This document shows positions 48,680 to 58,662 of a stretch of DNA of 64,000 nucleotides, piece by piece. Below the pieces are notes generated by a model that saw nothing but the letters and a program-made list of their open reading frames with translations, was not told where the DNA came from and searched no databases. Origin of the DNA: Auanema rhodensis (lineage: Eukaryota > Nematoda > Chromadorea > Rhabditida > Rhabditidae); contig OZ059896.1 of NCBI GenBank assembly GCA_964057225.1, forward strand, positions 14,513,501-14,577,500. Reading direction: 5' to 3'. Numbering within the stretch: the stretch's first letter is position 1; the number at the start of each line of letters is the position of its first letter. Both the position numbers and the translations under genes were made by a program.

Positions 48680-48751
48680 AGGTTCCGCCGAGATTTGAAC
48701 TCGGGTCGCAGGATTCAAAGTCCTGAGTGCTAACCGCTACACCACGGAACC
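48680..48751 (-). tRNA. tRNA-Gln(UUG), unit 23
   Basis: Body as unit 1. 5' spacer is a hybrid, ggtg with ctcttctcg, mixing the two common forms. Confidence 0.97.
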
Positions 48752-48846
48752 GACGTTCAGGTGCTATTAGCACTGTTCCAACATCTTTCTTCACGAACTC
48801 TTCTCGAAAAGAATTTAAACCGATCAAGTGCTGAAAAGGAAAAGGT

Positions 48847-48918
48847 AGGTTCCGCCGAGATTTGAACTCGGGTCGCAGGATTCAAAGTCCTGAGTGCTAA
48901 CCGCTACACCACGGAACC
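48847..48918 (-). tRNA. tRNA-Gln(UUG), unit 24
   Basis: Body as unit 1. 5' spacer ggtg, ctcttttcg. Confidence 0.97.
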
Positions 48919-49013
48919 GACGTTCAGGTGCTATTAGCACTGTTCCAACATCTTTCTTCACGAACTCTTTTCGAAAAGAATTTAAACCGATCAAGTGCTG
49001 AAAAGGAAAAGGT

Positions 49014-49085
49014 AGGTTCCGCCGAGATTTGAACTCGGGTCGCAGGATTCAAAGTCCTGAGTGCTAACCGCTACACCACGGAACC
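49014..49085 (-). tRNA. tRNA-Gln(UUG), unit 25
   Basis: Body as unit 1. 5' spacer tatg with actgttcc and ctcttttcg. Confidence 0.97.
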
Positions 49086-49180
49086 GACGTTCATATGCTA
49101 TTAGCACTGTTCCAACATCTTTCTTCACGAACTCTTTTCGAAAAGAATTTAAACCGATCAAGTGCTGAAAAGGAAAAGGT

Positions 49181-49252
49181 AGGTTCCGCCGAGATTTGAA
49201 CTCGGGTCGCAGGATTCAAAGTCCTGAGTGCTAACCGCTACACCACGGAACC
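49181..49252 (-). tRNA. tRNA-Gln(UUG), unit 26
   Basis: Body as unit 1. 5' spacer gatg, cccttctcg. Confidence 0.97.
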
Positions 49253-49347
49253 GACGTTCAGATGCTATTAGCACTGTTCCAACATCTTTCTTCACGAACC
49301 CTTCTCGAAAAGAATTTAAACCGATCAAGTGCTGAAAAGGAAAAGGT

Positions 49348-49419
49348 AGGTTCCGCCGAGATTTGAACTCGGGTCGCAGGATTCAAAGTCCTGAGTGCTA
49401 ACCGCTACACCACGGAACC
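49348..49419 (-). tRNA. tRNA-Gln(UUG), unit 27
   Basis: Body as unit 1. 5' spacer gatg, cccttctcg. Confidence 0.97.
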
Positions 49420-49514
49420 GACGTTCAGATGCTATTAGCACTGTTCCAACATCTTTCTTCACGAACCCTTCTCGAAAAGAATTTAAACCGATCAAGTGCT
49501 GAAAAGGAAAAGGT

Positions 49515-49586
49515 AGGTTCCGCCGAGATTTGAACTCGGGTCGCAGGATTCAAAGTCCTGAGTGCTAACCGCTACACCACGGAACC
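49515..49586 (-). tRNA. tRNA-Gln(UUG), unit 28
   Basis: Body as unit 1. 5' spacer tatg with actattcc; the last unit of this type towards the right. Confidence 0.97.
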
Positions 49587-49681
49587 GACGTTCATATGCT
49601 ATTAGCACTATTCCAACATCTTTCTTCACGAACCCTTCTCGAAAAGAATTTAAACCGATCAAGTGCTGAAAAGGAAAAGGT

Positions 49682-49753
49682 AGGTTCCGCCGAGATTTGA
49701 ACTCGGGTCGCAGGATTCAAAGTCCTGAGTGCTAACCGCTACACCACGGAACC
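49682..49753 (-). tRNA. tRNA-Gln(UUG), unit 29
   Basis: Body as unit 1. 5' spacer gatg, cccttctcg; start of the uniform block. Confidence 0.97.
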
Positions 49754-49848
49754 GACGTTCAGATGCTATTAGCACTGTTCCAACATCTTTCTTCACGAAC
49801 CCTTCTCGAAAAGAATTTAAACCGATCAAGTGCTGAAAAGGAAAAGGT

Positions 49849-49920
49849 AGGTTCCGCCGAGATTTGAACTCGGGTCGCAGGATTCAAAGTCCTGAGTGCT
49901 AACCGCTACACCACGGAACC
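49849..49920 (-). tRNA. tRNA-Gln(UUG), unit 30
   Basis: Body as unit 1. 5' spacer gatg, with a private change (tcaagaac for tcacgaac). Confidence 0.97.
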
Positions 49921-50015
49921 GACGTTCAGATGCTATTAGCACTGTTCCAACATCTTTCTTCAAGAACCCTTCTCGAAAAGAATTTAAACCGATCAAGTGC
50001 TGAAAAGGAAAAGGT

Positions 50016-50087
50016 AGGTTCCGCCGAGATTTGAACTCGGGTCGCAGGATTCAAAGTCCTGAGTGCTAACCGCTACACCACGGAACC
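50016..50087 (-). tRNA. tRNA-Gln(UUG), unit 31
   Basis: Body as unit 1. The 5' flank has aactttc in place of gacgttc, two private changes right beside the gene. Confidence 0.97.
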
Positions 50088-50182
50088 AACTTTCAGATGC
50101 TATTAGCACTGTTCCAACATCTTTCTTCACGAACCCTTCTCGAAAAGAATTTAAACCGATCAAGTGCTGAAAAGGAAAAGGT

Positions 50183-50254
50183 AGGTTCCGCCGAGATTTG
50201 AACTCGGGTCGCAGGATTCAAAGTCCTGAGTGCTAACCGCTACACCACGGAACC
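50183..50254 (-). tRNA. tRNA-Gln(UUG), unit 32
   Basis: Body as unit 1. Uniform gatg, cccttctcg spacer. Confidence 0.97.
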
Positions 50255-50349
50255 GACGTTCAGATGCTATTAGCACTGTTCCAACATCTTTCTTCACGAA
50301 CCCTTCTCGAAAAGAATTTAAACCGATCAAGTGCTGAAAAGGAAAAGGT

Positions 50350-50421
50350 AGGTTCCGCCGAGATTTGAACTCGGGTCGCAGGATTCAAAGTCCTGAGTGC
50401 TAACCGCTACACCACGGAACC
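50350..50421 (-). tRNA. tRNA-Gln(UUG), unit 33
   Basis: Body as unit 1. Uniform gatg, cccttctcg spacer. Confidence 0.97.
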
Positions 50422-50516
50422 GACGTTCAGATGCTATTAGCACTGTTCCAACATCTTTCTTCACGAACCCTTCTCGAAAAGAATTTAAACCGATCAAGTG
50501 CTGAAAAGGAAAAGGT

Positions 50517-50588
50517 AGGTTCCGCCGAGATTTGAACTCGGGTCGCAGGATTCAAAGTCCTGAGTGCTAACCGCTACACCACGGAACC
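50517..50588 (-). tRNA. tRNA-Gln(UUG), unit 34
   Basis: Body as unit 1. Uniform gatg, cccttctcg spacer. Confidence 0.97.
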
Positions 50589-50683
50589 GACGTTCAGATG
50601 CTATTAGCACTGTTCCAACATCTTTCTTCACGAACCCTTCTCGAAAAGAATTTAAACCGATCAAGTGCTGAAAAGGAAAAGGT

Positions 50684-50755
50684 AGGTTCCGCCGAGATTT
50701 GAACTCGGGTCGCAGGATTCAAAGTCCTGAGTGCTAACCGCTACACCACGGAACC
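50684..50755 (-). tRNA. tRNA-Gln(UUG), unit 35
   Basis: Body as unit 1. Uniform gatg, cccttctcg spacer. Confidence 0.97.
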
Positions 50756-50850
50756 GACGTTCAGATGCTATTAGCACTGTTCCAACATCTTTCTTCACGA
50801 ACCCTTCTCGAAAAGAATTTAAACCGATCAAGTGCTGAAAAGGAAAAGGT

Positions 50851-50922
50851 AGGTTCCGCCGAGATTTGAACTCGGGTCGCAGGATTCAAAGTCCTGAGTG
50901 CTAACCGCTACACCACGGAACC
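50851..50922 (-). tRNA. tRNA-Gln(UUG), unit 36
   Basis: Body as unit 1. Uniform gatg, cccttctcg spacer. Confidence 0.97.
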
Positions 50923-51017
50923 GACGTTCAGATGCTATTAGCACTGTTCCAACATCTTTCTTCACGAACCCTTCTCGAAAAGAATTTAAACCGATCAAGT
51001 GCTGAAAAGGAAAAGGT

Positions 51018-51089
51018 AGGTTCCGCCGAGATTTGAACTCGGGTCGCAGGATTCAAAGTCCTGAGTGCTAACCGCTACACCACGGAACC
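51018..51089 (-). tRNA. tRNA-Gln(UUG), unit 37
   Basis: Body as unit 1. Its 5' flank is not a spacer but unrelated sequence (gatgctagattacg), so this is the true edge of the array. Confidence 0.97.
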
Positions 51090-51272
51090 GATGCTAGATT
51101 ACGAAGATTGCAGCGCCAAATATACGACGATCTTTCGCACTAATAAGAAAACTGAAAAGGTTAGAATTTTCAGAGAGGATATTAATTTGTTTATTAAGTT
51201 TTTATAAACTTTTAAGATCTAAAAAACCCTGGATGTCATAAGCTTTTTATCAAATTTTCATTTTATATTCCC

Positions 51273-51384
51273 TGAAACATGGGTGATATACGCAATTTTT
51301 GAATGCCTGATAAGGCTGATTAGCATATCATGACCCACGTGAAATGACGTCATTTTTCCAAACCAAATTAGAAGGAACGGTTGT
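51273..51384 (-). repeat. Dispersed repeat, copy 2
   Basis: Reverse-complement match to 43275-43398, including the tgacgtca palindrome and tgataaggctgattagca. Together the two copies frame the tRNA array as an inverted pair about 8 kb apart. Confidence 0.85.
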
Positions 51385-51417
51385 ACATTATTTGATATAT
51401 AAATCATATCATATAAT

Positions 51418-51452
51418 TATCTATATCTATATCTATATCTATATCTATATAT
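51418..51452. repeat. ATCTAT hexanucleotide repeat
   Basis: Five tandem copies of atctat-type units running into tatata. Confidence 0.8.
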
Positions 51453-51651
51453 ATAATATAATCTATTTAATCTATTTATTTGACAAAAAAACACAAAAAA
51501 TGAAAGACAAATATAATATTTGTTTTTTTTCATATAATATATAAAGTATCAAAAAAATTATAATGATGATACGCTTTTTGAATTAAAAAATGGAAATGCT
51601 CAGCATTTATAAATGTTTCAGATGAATTTTGAAATTTCATATAAATATTAT

Positions 51652-54600
51652 CTATGGATGATAATAATCATCATTAACTTCGTCTAGTGTTGTCATCTGA
51701 GTATCTGTAGTTAGACGAGATGGCAAATCCATAGCATTTTTAACTAGAATACGTGGAACACGTAATCGTTGTTCAGCCTGTCTCTAAAAATATTGAATTG
51801 AATTATTGATTATCTAGTTAGTTTTAGTTTCCTACCCTTCGTTCACGGAATCTACGTGTTTTACGTACTAGAACATATGCTATAGATTCGAAAAATACTT
51901 CAACAAATTCGCATATAGTTATTGCAGAAAATCCAATATACAGGCCAATATTACCACCAAAATCAGAAAACAGATTTGGTAGCTATAAGTAGATATAAGA
52001 AATATGATTATATATAGGTATATACATAGTTATAGAAATAAAATATAAAGAATTACCGTATAACCAGCTGTTTCTTTTAAAGTTTCAAAATTTAATTGTT
52101 CATAATATATTTCAATATAAGCTGTATTGATGCGATAATATTCTGAGCAAGCTAATGAATCATTGTATATATCAACAACTGCTGGACATTCATCACCTAT
52201 AAATTATCATTTAATGGAATTTCATTTCTTAAATAACATACCAAGTTTGAAATTTGTACTTGGCCATGCTGCAGCCGAATATGCTGTTTCAAATACATTT
52301 TCCGTACACGGTTGACGACAATTACATTCAATTGGAACATGATGATAACCACCAGTTGATGATGTCAAGTTAGCTAAGCATGAACGATCTTGAACGCTTT
52401 TCGCACTACAGTATCGATAATCTTCTCCTGGTAATGGAAAACGAGGATCTCCACAATTACATGCTTCAAGTACTTTTAATTGAAAGCAATTACGATGGCA
52501 ACCCTTAATTATATGATATAATATAATAATAAAATGTATTCTAATACTTCAGGTGAATAATGTTCATCGTATATATATGGATCTGGTCTAAAACTATCAC
52601 TACAATGACCATATGGAGCATCCAAACGATGTAAAACTTTCTGAAATAATCAAATTCCTTTACAAAAGAATTGTTTTATGATTTGATACTTACAGTCTTT
52701 AATCCAAATGATGAAACAAATCCAGTTGGTGCTGAATAACCGAATGTATCAGGGAATGGTTCTTGATCCTAAAACTCTAAATATATTAGAAGATTGAAGT
52801 TCAATAATTATTCAAAAACCTGTTCATGTACAACTAAACGAACACCTGCAGCTTCAGTAGTAGGTAAGTAATCATCTTGATGAACGTTAAGCAATAAACG
52901 TAAACCTTAAGAAAAAGTTTAAAGAACTAAAAAACTTGAAGAAAAAATCTTACCATACATAGGACCTGCTCTACTATTTTTTAATTCAACAGAATCATTA
53001 AAATTGAATGTATAACAGTTACCATACTCAGGATCAATATGAAGTTTAAAATCTCTAAAAAAATGAAATTTTAATGTTGGTTTAAAGCTGAAGTTGTATG
53101 TATACCTTTCCATATTACAATCTTTACTATTGAATGAACATCGAAGTACAAATTCAGATAACGTATACGATAGATTTCTACGTGTATCACGTGGTAATGC
53201 AGCTACTAAGAAAATCAAATTTTCTTTTGTTTGAGTTGTAATTGCTCCACGATCTTTTAAATCCTAAAACGTGTCTACTAATTAATAATATTCCCTGGAA
53301 TTTCTTACAGCTAATCCATAAGCATCTTCCATTTCAACAGGTGGCTCAGTTGGCGGCTCTGTCATGGAATATACAGTATAGTTATTGGGATTCCACCATT
53401 TGATTTCATCCTTAAAAGAAATAAAATTCATAAACCAGCAAGGAAATCGGAGGTATAACCTTTGGATGAACCATGCAATGATGTGAGATGCCTTGACATA
53501 GACATGTACGAGGCTCTTCTTTGATTGGATGAGTAGCATTTGGTCGATCAGGATCTGGACATGTATTTGAGATAGAACATTGGTAACATTGCTAAATTAT
53601 ATTATGTGATCTTACTATTCAAACTATGAAGATGAATACCTTGACAGTCCAGGCAGATGCTGGATAACAGGGCCATATAGAACCATGTGTCATATCCTCA
53701 AAACACATACAAACAGATGCATTAACCTATAACATATAGTTATTTTATTTTTATTTTGTAATCAGAAAACCTCAAGTGGATTACGATTTGGAACACATTG
53801 TTCAGAATTAATACAAGTACATCTAACAAAAACTGGCTGATATACAGCTCCTTGTAAATCATATTCACTAATTGGAAATTTTAAATCTCTTTTTCTAAAA
53901 AAAAATTAAAAATGAGTTCGAAAAACTAAAAAAAAACATACCGTACTTCCTTACGTATTGGATCTTCTCTTAGAGCTTCATTCATTTCTCGAGCATTTAT
54001 AACACGTTCCCATATTTCAAACTAAAAAAAAATAAAAAAATAATATTTTTTGAAAATAAATTATAAAAATTAAAATTAAAAAAGTATATTAACCCCTTCT
54101 CTGATTTCTTTATATTGAATTAGTTCACTGTATTTGAAAGCATTAAGATTACAAACAGTAGCAGCAGGAAATGGAGCTGAAACATGAATGAAAATTAGTT
54201 TCAATCAATTTTCAAGTTGTTGTTAAAGCTTAAGAGCTATCATTGTTAATATGTAAATCAAACCTGCTTCAAATTCAAGTCTCATCTCAATGATTGTACG
54301 ATATTGTAAATATTCCGACATTGTCCAATATGTTTGAACTATAAAACATACAGCAGAAAAGGTGAAAAGGATTGTCCAAATATATTTTCCAAAAAAAGAT
54401 CCAGAACTATAAAAAAATTAAAAAAAAAAAGAATAATTAGTGATTTTTAGTATAGTTTTTACCATATGTGTGGAACTCCATGTGAGCTTGTTCTTGAACC
54501 AAATGCAGCACATAGATTTGTATATGAAGTGAATCTATCATCTTCAGTACTACAGTAAAATCCTGTTTTCCTAATTCGTCGAAACAATCCTGGTGTACGA

Positions 54601-54955
54601 AGAGACTGAAACATAAAAATTCAAAGTTTGAAGAATAAAACAAAAAAAAACCTTCGAATTATCCTCTTCATCATCAGCATCATCATCTGAATATGCTTCC
54701 TTTGATCGTCTATGTTGCATCTCCTGATGCTCACTGATTGAGTCGTGTCGTTTCTTAAGCAAAAATATAGAAATTATAATAAAATATTTCGTTCTAAGTT
54801 TATTTGAACTTAAAATTTTTCAAATTTTCAACCAAAAATTCGGTTTGTTAAATGAACATTCAAAATGAATATATCTCTAATTATGGTTGAGCATGCCAAT
54901 CACAAGAAAAAATTTGAAAAAAAAAAGAAAAAAAAATGAAACGAACCCAGCTCAT
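51652..54955 (-). CDS. DEG/ENaC channel, UNC-8/DEL-1-like degenerin
   Basis: Minus-strand exons: 54947-54955 (putative start), 54652-54753, 54463-54605, 54264-54406, 54094-54176, 53942-54021, 53771-53894, 53640-53726, 53460-53591, 53309-53410, 53106-53263, 52954-53054, 52820-52905, 52694-52768, 52548-52640, 52242-52503, 52057-52196, 51836-51982, 51652-51783. Phases agree throughout and give 732 residues. Degenerins are amiloride-sensitive cation-channel subunits in neurons and muscle. Visible marks: an acidic N-terminus, TM1 at about 90-115, the family motif [15 protein letters not shown] just after it (from 135), a Cys-rich ectodomain, [60 protein letters not shown], and the pore segment [15 protein letters not shown] with the GxS filter at 657-659 before TM2. 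The ectodomain most resembles UNC-8/DEL-1 rather than MEC-4. The nine-base first exon (ATG AGC TGG) is the weak point; exon 2 could begin after an unrecognised upstream exon. Confidence 0.9.
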
Positions 54956-55377
54956 TATATAGTTTTTGTATTAAATTTATACATATATCATTACTAAATT
55001 ATAAAAAAAAATGAAAATAATATGAGAAAAGTATAAAAATATTTAAAAAATTAAAAAGAAAATTATATAAAGTATATGTATATAAATCTATTTATGTACT
55101 AACTATATGATTATAATAAAATGACATATAAATCTACTAAATGTCATATGTAATGCATCATTTTCATCAAAATTTTTAACGACCTTGTAGCTGGGCTATG
55201 TGTTTGTCTCTCAACATAACAGAGAATGCAAAAAAAAGCTTTAATCTACTAGATTCAAGACATTTGAGCAAAACTTCCGTTTGATTTTTTTCAGCAAAAA
55301 AAAAGAAAATTAGTGAAAATTATCGGAAAAGCGTATGAAGCATGCTGCAGATGATGCTACCGCTTTAGATGGAGGTC

Positions 55378-55403
55378 ATGATGATGATGATGATGATGAG
55401 GTT
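55378..55403. repeat. (GAT)n trinucleotide repeat
   Basis: About eight tandem gat triplets. Confidence 0.75.
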
Positions 55404-56194
55404 GATCAGGGTCAGGACAAATTTGGGTTTGATAGTTTTTGATTACATATATTCAAAAGAAAGTAGCCAATCTATCTGAGACAGAAATCTGACCAGTGAA
55501 GAAGAATTAGCCTCAGGGTGAAGCACAAAGAGCCCGCATGACTCCACCCTTTAGCATTCTTCTCTTTGACTATGAGGTCCATATATCTAAGCTACAAATC
55601 TGTATTGCTCATTCAAAGCTACTGCTGTTCAAATCAACTAGTTCGAGTTATATGATGTTGAATTCTGTAGATTCTAGTAGATTAAGCCATATAAAAGAAA
55701 GAGAAACTAGATGAAGATTAAGTACATAATTTTCAATTTCCAGAAAAAAGTTCAAACTTGAGTATTGAAATCAGTGAAATGGAAATATATTTTCTTTAAT
55801 AAATAAGAAAAGATTATAATAATTAAATTTACAAATTGATATAATTAAGAGATAAAAAGATTTGTTTAAAGATTTATAGAATCAGCTGTGCTCTCATTCA
55901 TACATGATGATGTTCTTTTTGATCTTCTGATGTTGATGTTGATGAAAACGACGTAAAATATATTCATATAGTATATTTTAAATTATATATACATATATGT
56001 ATATACATAGATAAATATATCAAATATATTAATTTGAAAAAGTTTTATTGAATTGAGTCAAATGAAGCATATTCATAAGATTTCATCTAGATCTCTCTCT
56101 TCAACTTTTCTGTATTTTTTTTCAAAATTCTTCTCATTCAAGGCTTCTCCAACTCTATTAGTAGTACATATTCAAAACATTCACTATCATTCAC

Positions 56195-56258
56195 CCCCCT
56201 CTCTCTCTCTCTCCCTCTCTCTCTCTCTCTTTCTCTCTCTCTATCGCTCTCTCTATCA
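56195..56258. repeat. (CT)n microsatellite
   Basis: CT run with a few interruptions (ccct, tttct, atcg). Confidence 0.8.
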
Positions 56259-57554
56259 GGCTTATATACTCTCTTAAACTCGAACTCAAATCAAAATCTT
56301 TTTTTTTCCCTTATACATATTTCTTCTTCTTCCTCTTTCTAGCATATCTTTAGTCAGTAGAGCTCCATCACCAATCAATTGTGTCACCCATTGACCATAT
56401 AGCCTTTTGCCCTCCCATCTCTCCCTCAATCTTGCATGATCTCCCTCTCATTTTCTCTCTCTCTCTTTCTTGCATACTTGTGCAGATTATCTCTAGGGAA
56501 ATGAAGACGACACATTTAGAAAAGATCGTCGACACAAAAGAAAATGTTGAGCTTCAACATACATTGGTCATTTCTCCTTACTAGACATCAACATTAGAAG
56601 GGTATTAGTTATTAAAAAGATTTATAAAAATATAATAAAAACTGATTTTTTATATTTTCCTTAAATATATTAAAATAACAAAAAAAAATGATATAATCAG
56701 ATTTATAAAATATTAATTATATAATATTATTCAAAGTTTTAAAAATGAATTCATTGACAAGAAAAATATCTCTCAAGTTTAAACTTTTTTTATTTTCAAT
56801 TAAGAATTACTAGATAAATCATAAAGTTAATATTTGAAATATTTATTATTTTCAATAAAATTTAAAAAAAAACATATAATTCAACTCACCATGTTTCAAC
56901 TCAAATATTTCTATTAAACCTAATGTAAAAGTCATTTATTTGACTAAATAATTTGTCTTAGAGAGGTTAGAAATAGAGTATTTTCCTTATTGTTTGAATT
57001 GGCCACCTGCTGTGAAGACAAGAAAAGGTTTTGCATTGCCACCTGTAATGCTTTAGACCGTGCTAAAATCTAATTAGCATTACTTGTTGTTTTATATTAC
57101 AAAAAATAGAAAATATACTATATTCTTGAATATTAGTTTTACTACTGTTTATACCTCTCTCTAAGTCCCGCCCCATTTAGAAAAATGTGTGCAGTTGTCT
57201 TCACCACCCCACCGCTTCATCAAAAAATTAACATTAGAGCTCGCACCAGCTTTGTATAAATCAGCGGGAGTGCTCTATCCCTGATCCGGTGGTAGGGGGG
57301 TTCCAGCTTCAACAAAAATCAAAATTTTCATTAATTTCAAAGTTTAGCTTCACAATGTATCTAAAAATTTGACAAATACCCTACATATTTATTAATCAAA
57401 TATAAAAATAATAATCTGCTAGCTAGTCATGAAAAAACAATTAAATATCTTTGCCCTATGAATAACTGAACAATTAATACTATTGTTGCATAGATATCAT
57501 AGTTTAAAGTTATTCATAGACATGTTTTTTTTTTTTTTGGTTTGTATCAATAAT

Positions 57555-57630
57555 ATTATCATTATAACATGCATGACTGTATTATCAGTATAGCATGACT
57601 GACTGTATTATCAGTATAACATGACTGACA
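57555..57630. repeat. 26-bp minisatellite, three copies
   Basis: Three imperfect copies of a unit reading ttatcagtataacatgactg and a few more bases, the first copy most diverged. Confidence 0.75.
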
Positions 57631-57906
57631 ATGTAAAAGCTCATTCCCATAAACTGCTTGAAGTCTTCTTTCTTGAATTTCAGAACTTTCATCAAGACTT
57701 CAGATTCAGAAAATTCAGTAAGATTCAGATGCTGAAGCTTATTTGTTCGAAGCTATGCCATAGGAAAAACTTAGTTATTGATCGAGCTTTGTGCTCAGAA
57801 TCATTTAAAAATATTTTTAATGAATTAACATGTTCCTAATCTCAAATTTTGTCAAATCAAAAGGGATTATTCAAAATAGTCAAAAAACACTCTTTGACCC
57901 TATATA

Positions 57907-58480
57907 TTAGGTGTGCGCAAAAGTTTCTGGCCATCCGCATTAAAATTTGAATAAAAATTTCAAAATTAAAAATAGCCAGAAACCAAATTCATAATTATAT
58001 TTGTTAAAGAAATTTTTAATTGAAATTATTGAAAAAAAATCCATTTTTCATCTTTTAATTTAGCTTTTTCTCGCGTTTTCCAAAATGGCTTTCTACTATG
58101 CTCACATGCGTTAGTGTTTTGAGCTGTATTTCAAGCAAGGTTTGAATACTTCGAAAACTCATAATCTTCTTCAAACCACTTATGTTAAAGATATTACTTC
58201 TTATATAGTACCTGTATATGTAATTTTTTTCACTCCTGGTGAAGTAGTACCTCTAAATTCTAAAACCAAAAAACTGACCCTCGTAAACGTGATGTTATGT
58301 TGTTTTGGGAAGAAAAAGGAATATTTCATTAAAAAATTGTTGAATTAGGATGAGATGTTGAGATACTAGGATCTATTCTGAACAAATTCAACGGTATTTC
58401 ATTAAAACGCCCACGCACACCGAAGAAAATCTTTCTTCTACATGACAACGGGAGGCCTCATCTGGACTGAGACGTGTGTT
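57907..58480 (+). mobile_element. Decayed mariner transposon
   Basis: The left end, ttaggtgtgcgcaaaagttt (57907-57926), is a mariner-type terminal sequence. Broken transposase fragments follow: near 58100-58170 a piece like the N-terminal FELYFKQG region, near 58290-58320 a piece like VMLxxWEEKGI, and at about 58389-58458 the frame RPRTPKKIFLLHDNGRPH, which contains the second catalytic aspartate of the mariner DDD triad (LLHDN). Frameshifts, stops and deletions separate them, so no working transposase remains. No matching right end was found. Confidence 0.8.
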
Positions 58481-58662
58481 GAATTGTGGAGAAGAAACGA
58501 TATAACCTTCTAGGGCATATACCTATTCACCAGACCCTGCTTCTTCTGATTATCAAACATTCATATCGATCGAGCACTTTTTAATATATATTATTTGGCT
58601 CTAGTGCAATTTACGTGAATTTTTACGTGAAAAATATTTGTCATTCTTCACAAGATATTGAC

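Larger units (their letters stand above)
44989..51089 (-). repeat. Tandem array of 37 tRNA-Gln(UUG) units, period 167 bp
   Basis: Each unit is a 72-bp tRNA gene and a 95-bp spacer. tRNA gene starts run from 45006 to 51018 in exact 167-bp steps (36 x 167 = 6012), with no length change anywhere. The tRNA bodies look identical in every unit I read. Spacers vary at a few sites: ggtg, gatg or tatg; actgttcc or actattcc; cccttctcg or ctcttttcg; ggtagg or ggaagg. Units from 49682 rightward are nearly uniform, while those to the left are a mixture. On the minus strand the tRNA is followed by ccttttccttttc, which can end Pol III transcription. Confidence 0.97.
51090..51651. other. Region between the tRNA array and the DEG/ENaC gene
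   Basis: No gene seen. It contains copy 2 of the dispersed repeat (51273-51384) and a short hexanucleotide tract. Confidence 0.5.
54956..57906. other. Intergenic region upstream of the DEG/ENaC gene
   Basis: AT-rich DNA with no recognisable gene. It includes a GAT triplet run (about 55378-55403), a CT tract (about 56195-56258), a GC-richer block at 57160-57310 containing tataaat, and a 26-bp tandem repeat at 57555-57630. Short open frames at 56053-56277 and 56381-56584 are CT-repeat or random translations. Confidence 0.5.

Noticed and set aside
45006-51089. CRISPR-like array of regular repeats
   Set aside because: The 72-bp element folds as a tRNA and the spacers are also repeated, so it is a tandem gene array in a eukaryote.
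57621-57839. 72-codon open frame beside the 26-bp minisatellite
   Set aside because: It partly overlaps the repeat, has no recognisable domain, and lacks codon bias or convincing splice sites.
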